Of a stretch of 11,580 bases of DNA, positions 1-10,800 are shown in pieces. A program made the translations under genes and the position numbers. This DNA is from Phoronis pallida. Taxonomy: Eukaryota; Phoronida; Phoronidae. The stretch lies in NCBI GenBank assembly GCA_028565715.1, contig JAOXYC010204685.1, forward strand, positions 1 through 11,580. The letters are read 5' to 3'. The notes below the pieces were generated by a model, which saw only the letters and a program-made list of their open reading frames with translations, was not told where the DNA came from and did not search any database. Position 1 is the first letter of the stretch, and each line of letters opens with the position of its first letter.

Positions 1-1379
1 CAAAGTCAAAGACCAAAAGCCTGTGTGCCGTCGATGGCTGAAATTTTAAAATGTATCACCATGTGACCACAAGGTGGCGTAATGGTAAATGAATGACACC
101 AAACAAAAAAACATTTTTGTTAATTGTTTCTCAAAAAATTTTTTATTTATTTATTTCATAAATCTTTATCCTGGGTGGCACCTTTGTTTTAAATAAATAA
201 GTACTAATGTTATTGGACATTTTGCACGAAATTCATCTTTTTGATAATTGAAACTAACTTAGGGCCGTACTTGTTTTGGCTTCATTTTGGAAGCATTTCT
301 GATAAAGAATTGCGAGTTATTAAAAAAGAATGTTTGCTTTCGCCCAAGATCCTTTGCAAAGCCCAACTATAACCCCGGGACCAACATGATTCTTTGCCGG
401 AAAGGTCATTTATGTGAAGTGGTCGATGCTAGTAGTTGATGCTAGTCATTTCGCGGTACTCTGATGCTCCATCATCTGTGTTGAATAAAATTTAATACTC
501 AATTTAATTTTAATTGAAATCTGGTTAGTATAATGATAATTGCAAAAATTGAGTCCACAAAAATATATACCCCCCAACAACTTGACAACATGAGAATCAC
601 ATCCATTTTTCATTAATTAATGAAGTACTAAATAGTTTTTATTAAACACATAACATGTTGTAGTGTTGGCATGAAGTTAACTAGTTAGCCAAATTGTGTC
701 TTGATACATTTGTTTAACTTACATAACAGATTATTGTTAACCTCCCAATCAATAACTCTAATCAATAATGTTTTCTTTGACCAACTGAGAAAAGACAGTT
801 CAATTTCATTTTAGTCAACACTGAATATTGCTTAAAGCCATGCTTTATGAACAATAGAGAGTGGTGAATACAGTATTTATTATTGTTATACTTATTACCA
901 ACTTAACCAAAGTGTTAAGTTTTTCATTCATTAACAATGTTGACCTTGTAGGTTTTGGCGGTATGGGCACAGAGGCATTGAGTAAACGGTCATGGGATTA
1001 GAAGGTATGATGATGACTTTTTTTACTTTAAATTTTAGTTGTGTACAGTTGGAAATTTCCTGAAACTTATCATGGCTCACAGTCTACAGTGTGTGTTGGA
1101 TACATATGCACCAATGGAAAAATAAATAAAAGCCATTTCGCTTGACATTGAGAAAGGTAGCAGCCAATATCATAAAAAAAACTTTGCTGGGGAAAGAAAT
1201 ATTGAGTGTAGTTTTTTGGGAAGCAATTAGAAATGTATCCAACATTTTTTTGAAAAATTAAAACCTTGTCAGCTTCGTTTTTCATCATTTCATTTTTAAA
1301 ATGTTTTTGACAGCATTCAGTTCCTAGTTATCAAGTTGAGTCCAATTTGTTAAACACACTCATACACCTAAACAAAAAT
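1..1379. other. Upstream AT-rich DNA, no gene supported
   Basis: I find no exon with good splice borders, no RNA gene and no complete mobile element here. A short direct repeat TGATGCTAGT-like lies at 425-446, and a CTCF-like word CCACAAGGTGGCG at 67-79. The 72-codon minus-strand open frame at 1070-1288 has no coding character and low-complexity content, so I do not call it. Confidence 0.6.
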
Positions 1380-1599
1380 GTTTAAAGCTGTCCAGACAAT
1401 GTCCAACTAGGCAAGAAAAAATCTTAGATTGCAATGAAATCCAATTAACTCGGCACATCATTCATTTATCAAACCTGTATTCAATATCTTAATCAGTTAA
1501 TGGACCACTTCTTCAATGATTTTTAAATATAATCCCGCCTTTTTCAATTTTTAAAATTCCACATGCATATTTTTCCACTTCAATTGCTTTAACATTGTT

Positions 1600-1699
1600 G
1601 ACCTTATTATGAGTCAATGCAGTGTGTGCTAGCAGTTTGTGGGATGCCGGGTTGATAAATCCCTAGCCCAGTGTTATTGTGCTTGCCTGAGAATACACA
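1600..1699 (+). promoter_or_regulatory. Probable promoter / 5' leader of exon 1a
   Basis: The stretch right before the 1a ATG is one of the better conserved parts of the duplicated module. It has TGAGTCA (1610-1616), a perfect AP-1-type bZIP site, 84 bases before the ATG, then the conserved blocks ATCCCTAG and GTTATTGTG. No convincing TATA box is seen. Conservation between copies suggests function, but transcription start sites are not visible in sequence. Confidence 0.4.
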
Positions 1700-1812
1700 A
1701 TGTCTGACAAGTCACTTACCCCCACTGTACTCAGGGGGCAGGTTGAAGCTGTGACGCCCGCCCGGACGCCCGGGATACTGGCTGAGCCAAGTGAACCGAC
1801 ATTCATGCTGTT
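1700..1812 (+). CDS. Alternative first coding exon 1a
   Basis: The ATG at 1700 has A at -3 (acacaATG) and opens 37 codons plus two bases (MSDKSLTPTVLRGQVEAV, then a Pro/Thr-rich, slightly acidic end). The donor is TT|gtaagtatca, phase 2, which joins exon 2 to restore a Leu codon. Its first 16 codons are nearly those of exon 1b, after which the two diverge. It holds three Thr-Pro pairs (T7, T19, T23), possible proline-directed kinase sites, and no basic cluster. Codons 18-25 are locally GC- and CpG-rich compared with the AT-rich surroundings. The start is chosen because it is the ATG shared with the duplicate exon. It could be a decaying copy, but the open frame and intact donor argue that it is used. 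Confidence 0.68.
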
Positions 1813-4800
1813 GTAAGTATCAGTGATGGGGATTGGGTCGGATTTTCAAACTTTTTTGCTATCGCTATCGGTCGTTATTTTTTTTTGTATAGATGTGGGG
1901 GTGGTTTTTTTAACCAGTTAAGGTATTTTATGTGTGTGGGTATAGAAATAAGTCTATATTTTTCCGTTATTATATTTAAATATTGCATTTTTTTAAAAAA
2001 GTTAAAATGGTTATAAAGATGTAGACAATGTCCATGCAAAAATCCGTATCTGTTCATTGCATTGAATATTGTTGAGTATATTTTCAAATTTGAATTTGCA
2101 ATATCACTAGAGAATTAAAGGAGCCGAGTACAAAATATTTTTACCTGCAAATCATATATTTATTAAAACTGTATTAAATATCCTGATGGACCATTTATAA
2201 TTTTTAATAAATCGCCTGATAAATATAATCCCCCTTTTCAATTTATAAAACTCCCCATGGATCCAATACTACTTTTCCACTTGAATGGCTTTAACTCTAT
2301 GAATGGGACAATATTTAATTCCACCTGCATGGGGCATACCATTCACACTAGTATTGACCAATCATAATCCTCTATCCTTCTGACCTGCATTGTTGACCCT
2401 ATTATTGAGTCAGTGTGTGATACACAGGCAGGCTGTTTGGCGGGTATTATCCCCTAGCTGTTATTGTGAGGTTATAGCTTTAGTTAGCCTGGGAATATTG
2501 GGCATAAAACATGTCTGACAAGTCACTTTCCCCCACTGTACACTGGGGGCAGGTAGAAGTCCTGACTGAACCTAGAAGAGCTCGAAGGAAAACTGTTCAA
2601 ACCACCAGAACTGTATTGTAAGTATCACTACTGTCAGTGCTGGATTCATAATGTATGCAGTGAGTATCACTGCTAATTATAGACTGCTTCATAACCTAGA
2701 CTATTTCTGTAATACTAGTAAAAAACAACCATAATCTCATAGCTCACAAGACCATAGCATTGTTTTGCCTACTGTATCAAAGATAACAGTCAGTTATATT
2801 ATTTGAATTATACACTATCATCACCACTGTTTACTGGTGTCAGTTGAGGTCACCAGTCTAATAATTTATCAACTATCTACCTTGACTAGACAGCCAGATT
2901 GTTCATAGCTCATAAACTGTAAAAATGTGTGGGTGTTAAACAGGCTTTGATCTTCACTAAATGGTTATGTCCATTAGTTAATATGGCTACATTTGTTGTT
3001 ATTGTTGTTTTAAGGCTAATGAAGAAGGAATGTTAGCTGTGCTGTTCTCATATTGATCCAGTAATTATATCCATCGCTTCACATCACATAAACGTGTCAA
3101 CTACAACTATAGCCACAATATAGTTAAAGTAATCACATACACTTGGGAAATCTCTGCTTTAATTGCGTTATTCTACCCTACCACTACAAAAACATACACA
3201 AACAAAGCCTTTATGTGAACAATGAAATGATGTATGCAAACTTTTTGTAACAATTGTAAATTGCATTGAACAAAAATGATAGCTATAGTCTTGATTTTTA
3301 ACCAATACTGTTGACTTATTATTAAATCATCTTATACAAATTTAATTGAACTGTCAACACAATACTGTTTTTCACACTCACAATTTACAATTTCAAGTTG
3401 CACTTGCTATTATGGTCATTCAATGCAAAATAACATAGTTTCATTAAACATGTTATTGTAAAAACTGATTTGTAACATGGGATGAAATAAATGATTATTT
3501 TAAAATCTGTTTCAATCCAAATTTTTTGTAATTGGAAATAGAATTTCATCAAGCCTCATTTATAAATTGATAAACCATTTAAATGAAGGGCGGGTCTGTG
3601 ATGATCATTCTGATAACCAATGTCTTCCTGGTGAAAAAGACAGGTCTTGGTATTTATAATTTATATTGCACACCTTTTTCGAATGCAGTGAATTGGTGAT
3701 GTCATTTTACAAAAAACTTCTCTGTGACATCATCAATTATCTGTAAGAATAATATGATGATGTAATTGTTATGTCATAATAAGTTAATGACTTCACAGCT
3801 ATGTTTTGTGACATGGTCTTTTATTTGCTTAAAAATATTGAAGTTTTTCAACAGAAGCAAATTAGGAAATAAGGTAACATTATTTTTGTGCTAAAGCAAC
3901 CATCTCGCAACTTAGATTAAATAAATTCTGAATAAAAATTTGTAATTTGTTTTTCTGTTTCAGGAGATCTGGATTAAAGAAAAAGTTTGGCAGTAATGAA
4001 GCTTTGAACTCCAAACTCTTGGATTTAGAATATTTTGAAAAGTAAGTCAAATGCGGTTTGCATGTTGAAAAAAGTACTGCTGAAATCATGATTGTGATTG
4101 GGATTAAATCGATTAAGGGTTGAGGAAAAACTTCACCAGTCCTGTTGAATATCATAAGAGTTTTAAAATAAACTAATCCTTATAGTATAGGTATGCATTG
4201 TTGAAGCATTTTTTTCTCCAAAAGATTTACTTTACAATGAAGACCATTTCACCACAAACACTTGAAACTCAATACACCATTGCAATTTCTGTTTGCTTTG
4301 TATTTTGTGCATTATGCAGGTGTTAGGTCAGTGGTCTTAACCACTATTGAAGTGCATTTTATTAAGATCTGGATCTATGGACCATTAATAACTGTCTACT
4401 GAAGAACACTCCATCGTCCCATTAAATGGTGCATACCAACTGATCAAAGGTCCAGTTGGACTAGTGTTTTACAATCCATGGATTTTGAAAAATGGATTTT
4501 AAAAAAATTAGCATGTTTTCAAAATGCTGCCCCTTATATTTGTAAAAAAATCTTTTTATTTTTCAGGAACCCTAAGACAGATTATACATACTCAAGAACG
4601 TAAGAGCATTTTTTTGGAAAATCAACAATACTTTTTTTACTGCAATTCAAATATTGACATCCTTAATTTGCTTTAAATTCAAACATAGGAGGTCCTCTGG
4701 GGTTTGCTTAGATCATGTTTTGTTTAATCTTGTACCACCCAATTCAAATATTTGTCTTTAAGGAATGTTGTACAAACACACATATTTTATTCAAATATGT

Positions 4801-7800
4801 AGCAAGTTACTAACTAGACTGCTACTATTGTTTTAAAACAAGCTATTAAGAAATTTTTGCATATGGTTATTATTCAGCAGATTTTTTTCTTGGAAAATAT
4901 ACTGTCTGTTATCTTACAATTACGTAGTACATCCTGATGTATGATTTAGTTAAATGTAGGTAAAGCTAAATTCAGAATGTTTTATAATGCATCATAAAAC
5001 CCATTTTTCGAAATTTACGCTTTTTTAGGATATAAAAAGCTCAAATTTACCCCTGAATTGTTTTACTAAGATGCAGGTTAATTATATTCATCAAAGGACT
5101 CGTACACACAATTTCTAGTTGATTTGAATTTTGATCCCAGATCCTCGCCAACAAGGAGACAGTATCTTTAAGATTTCAAATTGTTGTAATCATTCTTATG
5201 CATGTTTATTCTTCTGTCACGTTTCTTCATTAATTTAATTGTTTGTTTTTTTTAGTGGATCATACACAGTCACCCATGTAGGGAATGGCTATGTGAGTCC
5301 CAACTTATCCCGCACAGGACTCAATACAAGTCCATCATCTCTTCAGTCCGAGTCCAGCGTCGTTCAACGGTTGACTTTCAGTTCCGCCACAGCATCTGAT
5401 TCAAGTAGTGCCCAAAGCAACGCCATCTCAAGTGCCGAAACTAACTCAATCAGCAGCACTCACTCCACTACTTCCAATAGGAGTTCAAAAAAATCTAGTA
5501 GAAATTCTGTTGGTAGCGCACAAGGAAATCAGGTCGTCCATGCACAACAGTCTTCAAATCAGCTGTCGTCCAATCATGCATCACATCGAAACTCTGTCAC
5601 AACAACACAAGTAGTTACTACTGAAACCACAGAGGAGGAATCAATAATGGGGGCTCGCAGGGGTGGTAAAACTCCACGTAAGTTAAGAATTGTTGTCAAC
5701 GACCCATTTATTTCTGAGCCAAGATTCCAGATTTCATTTCTCAGTACAAGCTATTTCGCTTAACCTTATCACTTATGGGAGCATGCTAAAGGTGATTACC
5801 AATCAGAAGTCACAACTTATGCAATGACAATTGAGAGTTCTTTAATACATTTGGAACTGGTAATTTGTAATAACTTATCCGCGGTGTTGACCTTTAGGTA
5901 GGACGACATGTTTAGCGAGTTAGTCTGTATCATATCTCATTGGTTGTCCAAAAAAGAATATATTGTGTTGAAAGGAGAATATATCTATCACTAGACACAA
6001 TTTGTCACAGACATCATTTATGCAGGATACATCAATGTTATCTGAAAACAAAAAGAGTGTGATTATTAAACGTGTTGTCCTTAGACAAGTCTCTTAATAA
6101 TCGTTTTTACTTTCATTACCTCTCTGTTGCTGTTAATTAGCAGGGGCCAGTGCCTCTGGTGTCACTCCCACTTCTGAGGGCCATCAAGATGATTTGTGAT
6201 TGTAACCTTGTCTTTTACAGCCCGTAACACCAGGATGACCAGGGCCAATGCCCGAAGTACGTCTGTTGGCTCCAGTGAACGTTCAACAAGGTCTAAAAGA
6301 CAGACCCCACAAAGAATGTATGAAACATACAGAAGTGAAGAAATGTCTGAACATGCAGGTTTGTATTAAAAAAAGATGCCAACATTGGTGAGAGTCTTAT
6401 CAAGCCTCCCAGAGAATCCCTCTCACGAATTTTGAATCCATCTCACGAACCACCAGAGCTCTCCCACCAACGCGATATTCCATGCCACAAACAATTATTC
6501 CCTCTCACGGTAAGAAATTCCCCCTCACGAACCACCAGAGACAACAAAGGACTTTAGTACAATACAGAGCTTTGGTGGTTCGTGAGAGGGAATAACCAAT
6601 TATGAGTGGTTCGTGAGATGGATTCAAAGTTCGTGAGAGGGATTCTCTGGTGGGCTTGCTTATCAGGTGTCAAAAATATTAACCTCTATTGTATTCACTG
6701 TTTGATCCGACTTTGGCAGTCATTTCTTTTCTAGTCTCCTTTTCACAAATTTTGACATTTTAAGAGTTGCCCGCATCTCTCTGTATAATATGTACATTAA
6801 AACTTGATTGTGTAACTTTTTATGCATTTTTACTTGAAGAATATGTAGATTTTTGCATAAAATGCAAAAAATTGCAGTATGGGGTGGACCATGACTATAA
6901 CTAATTAAATAACTCACATTTTTTGTCAATTCTAATAAGTTCGGACGACATTTCAGATTTAATATAACTTATTAAATCCTCTCTTATGTAGTGACACCCT
7001 CACCTGGACGATGGGATGGTGATAGTGCTGATGGGTCATCCAAAAGAATGAAGGAAAAGACAATGAAACATCTTTATGGTAAGTTGTGCTCCTTTTCGTT
7101 TCTAAAGGACAAATACCTACGCATTGAAGTTGAATAGCAGTTTTTGAGTTGCAAATAGGCATTAGGTTTGATTTGTTCTTTGTGAATTTCTAATTTTCAA
7201 AGGTCATTTGGTTTTGTAAAATATACTCAGTATCTTTATTTGGACAATTTTTATTTATGGTCATTTTTATGGCCTTAAAGATGCATAAGCCATATTCATG
7301 ACCAAAAAAGTCATAAAAATAATTTGCAGTGAAACTTGCATATTTAGAAAATGCATTCACCATACTTGGAATATCCCTTAATTTCTGGCTTCACAAATTA
7401 ATTTGAATGTGTTTCTCAGTGGCTTTTCTAGCCTAAAATAACTATGGTTGGCCCAACCATAGTTAATTTAGGCTAGAAAAGTCATTGGAGAACACATTTA
7501 AAATAATTTGTGGAGCCAGAAATTATGGGATATTCCAAGTATGGTGCATGTAGTTCTAAATATGCACGTTTCACTACAATTTATTTTCATGACTATTTTG
7601 GTCATGAATATGGCTTATGTATCTTTAGATAAGAACTTAAGCCTAAATAAGGATTATCTATCCTTTAGTTTAACCTGCCATTGATGAAAAAATGTTAAGA
7701 CATGTCCCTGTGCATAATAATCATCATTATAGCCAGTGTTTATAAATCATTATTGTCACTCCAAACAGGTCTTGATGAGGTGTCAGATACAGATGAAATG

Positions 7801-10800
7801 ACTATAGAATCTCTATCAGATATTACTTTACGTGATAGTATCTACGGTCGCGGCAATTATGCTCTTAGTAAGTATCAGTATAATCGCTCCGGAAATACCC
7901 AAAGTTTTCTAAATGCATAATGCTTTGTTTTGTATATTGCTATGTTTTATTTTTATCTTTACAAACCTTATCCTGAAGGTTAGCACGTTTGATTCAGGAC
8001 CTTTGTATTTTTGTATTAAAATATGTTCCTCATGTTTTGAACAGAAAAGAAAGTTTTTCCTACATTGATGCAAAAGTTGTTTGACATACCTAATGGAGTA
8101 TAAATGAAGTCAACCGGCACCTATTATTGTTTAATTGGGCAAAATTCAAAACAATTTATCAATACTGATTTTATGTTTAGAGTTGCCTAAAAGGAACTCC
8201 AAGTCTTTGATGACAAACACTATTCTTGTTTTAAAAATAAAATCATTTATTTTCAGGAAATGCCATCATCTCTCCCTTTAAATATTTTTACGACCTGATT
8301 GTGTGGGTGCTTCATCTGGACACATGGCTAGTTTCAAGGTATGTTTTTACTCTCTGAGGAAACAGTACACAAGTTAGACTATTAGTGTATTTGTATTGAA
8401 ATTCATTTATAATTGTTGTGGATCTACCCCATTTGTTGTTTTAGTAAGTGCTTCACTCGAATTAAAATTCACATCGTATGCATGTGCAATATTTTGATTC
8501 AGTATTGACTTTAAGAATCATTAGTTAGAAGAGATTTTCTTTACAAATGTCAGTTAAGTAGACCTTCCTTATTCTTAATTATTTTTGTTTTCATGAAAGG
8601 TTGGTTGGAAATGCTAAATTATTTCATTCGGTTATTGAAATTGTGCTTAAATATTTAAACTTTAGATTTCTTTATTAGCACATTATTCATATTATGGTCT
8701 ATGTGATTTAGATTTCTCATATATTTTCACTTTAGCGCCTATTCTGTATCCACCTATTATCTGATATGTTTGGTAAGCGTACCGTCTATATTGATCAACA
8801 GTATAAGGGCATGTATACGTTGTGTGTGGGAAACCATAGCTGTTGGAAATAGTAAGAAAAATAGTGCCGAAAAACAGAGAAAAAACCCATCTAGGAATAA
8901 CTCGAATATTATTTTCTCATGTGGTTCCACATCTGGTAGCAATAAATCAAGGTTGGTCTGTTGATGATATTTTATGTATATGTATTAATTTTAATTAAAA
9001 TTAGAAAGTCCATGGTACGTCTTTCATAAAATTTTCTATTTTGAAGAATATATCATGGTTTTGGACAGTAGTTACAAAACATGTGAAATGTAGCTTTAGT
9101 TTCAATGAGGCTTAGTATTTAAATGAGCTGAAAACACAAGTTAAGTACATTTTGTTCTTTTTCGGAAAAGTCTTTCTTTCCAAAGTACATAATTTAGTTT
9201 CACGGTTGATATATGATTTTTAAGGGTTAGACTTTTAGTGATGTGGGAAAATTGTATTTTGAATGTCCATCAGGTTGTTAAGGATTTAAAAGTAGTCTTC
9301 TTCCTGTTAAGTGTGATTCTTTTGGTAGCTTGATGACTAGAGTAAGGGATTAAGATTTATAAACAGATACCTTAATGCTTATTTTATTTCATCCAAATAG
9401 GCACCAAAACTGAGCCTGTTGTTGAGATCATACTTTGCATCATTCATAGAGAGCTATGTAAACATCCATGACCAACATTGATTTGAAAAAACAGAACAAA
9501 TTTAAGTTATGTCTAGTAAAAAACATACATCAACTTGTATTCATGATCATTATACTTGTATTCTAATTCTAAATGATTCCATCTTTGATAGCATTGAAAT
9601 CATTCTTTCTCAACATCTTTTCAGGTCCAAGTTTTCAAAGTCTCGGAGAACCAACAATGTCTACTTGATGTTGTTTTTGCTGTTATTACCACTAATTCTA
9701 GGTATGATTTGATGATACTTTATCACTCGACAGTTCAATGCTGCAAAGGTTGCCAGTACCATATCCCCCCTAATAAAAGCCCATGCTCTAATCAACACCA
9801 TGTAATCATTGTAAAGCGCTTTGATTAAAATGCGCTATATAAGCACCGACATTATTATTATTATTATTATTATTATTATGTACCCAGACAAATTGAAATC
9901 CAGTTATATGATCATTTTACTGATACTCACATTTAAAATATTTGGAAGCTCCTTGAAAGCTTTCAACAGCAACACGCCATCTTGTTCAATCTTATGTCGG
10001 AGTGGGTCCCTAGGTGGCAACACGACCGACTCAGAGACTTGAAGCTTTTAGTGTCTAAGGAGGTTATAATTTCCATTTAAAGATGTCTGAAAACTAATTA
10101 AGTTATTGCCTTCTTTTGAATTATTTGTTTGACTTATATCGTGTATTTTTTGCAGGCTTTTTCATGTGTAACAACATGTACCCTGCTGATGTGTTACGTT
10201 TTGCCCTGTCCCCCATCCTTGGATTTGGTTCCTTCTTGTCTTCAATGGGCAGGTCTGTGGTCTGGATATTCACAAAGACAGAGACAAAATATGCCAGCGA
10301 GGTAAGAAAGAAATTGATTGTACTTTACTTTTAAATCGACGGCAGTATCTGATAATTTTTCAGTATTTAGTCAACTTTTTGTAAAGTAACCCAATTTGAC
10401 CTATTGAAATTATGGTACCAATACTGCTTTTGAAAATACATGAAACGTCCCTGTGAGGATAAAAAACTATTGAGCCCAGTCGCACCTAAAAATGGGAAGG
10501 ATTATTCTTGTATCTAGGCTATAATCAAATGCAATTATTGGACAGTTAAACTCGCTGCTTTCCAATGTTTAAAAGCTTAATCTCCGATTAATTAGAACTG
10601 GCCTTATAGAGATTCCTGGCAATTTTCCGTTTTGACCCATATTTTGAGTTGAATGTGTTATGAACTGTGGTGAATGATTTGCAGGACCGTATGATGTACA
10701 CGTCCCCAATCAACAAACTGGATGACAAGGTGAAAAAATTAATACTCAATATTGGTGGACAGAAGGATAAAATTACTTTGACAGAAGTTGAGACTATGGT

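Larger units (their letters stand above)
1380..1822 (+). repeat. Tandem promoter/first-exon module, copy A
   Basis: Blocks found here recur in the same order in copy B (about 2005-2630): AGACAATGTCCA (1394-1405), TTGCAAT (1429), TCAATATC, ATGGACCA, AAATATAATCCC, TTTTCAATTT, TTTTCCACTT, GGCTTTAA-like, CATTGTTGACC, TGAGTCA, CCCTAG, GTTATTGTG, the start codon block and the donor gtaagtatca. Copy A lacks about 100 bases that copy B has before CATTGTTGACC. The boundaries are approximate because the flanks fade gradually. It is a segmental duplication, not a transposon: there are no terminal repeats or target duplications. Confidence 0.8.
2005..2630 (+). repeat. Tandem promoter/first-exon module, copy B
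   Basis: This is the partner of copy A. Compared with A it holds an extra stretch of about 100 bases near 2295-2390, which includes a CCAAT-containing sequence (ttgaccaatcataat, about 2354-2368), and a few more bases directly before the ATG. Whether the extra stretch was gained in B or lost from A cannot be told without an outgroup. Homology runs from the upstream flank through the first coding exon and a short way into the intron. Confidence 0.8.

Noticed and set aside
67-79. CTCF-like word CCACAAGGTGGCG
   Set aside because: A single partial match to the CTCF core in unannotated flank; expected by chance at this length and no second site supports a boundary.
425-446. Short direct repeat GATGCTAGT
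   Set aside because: Two copies of nine bases; not enough for a repeat or regulatory call.
930-985. Possible third copy of the promoter module (ATGTTGACCTTG and TTTTGGCGG words)
   Set aside because: Only two short words match, in different spacing, and no start codon block or donor follows.
1070-1288. 72-codon minus-strand open frame upstream of the gene
   Set aside because: No splice signals, no recognisable domain, and composition like the surrounding AT-rich flank.
3880-4155. 91-codon minus-strand open frame
   Set aside because: It covers exon 2 in antisense and extends into AT-rich intron DNA; no coding features.
5408-5614. 68-codon plus-strand open frame in another frame of exon 4
   Set aside because: Low stop density in a Ser-rich exon produces such shadows; no start or splice context supports it.
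10009-10019. CCTAGGTGGCA word shared with 170-181 and 11046-11056 (inverted)
   Set aside because: The similarity stops after about 11 bases in each place, so I cannot claim a repeat family.
9821-10042. 73-codon open frame starting with an Ile run
   Set aside because: The Ile run is the ATT tail of a SINE-like repeat read as codons.
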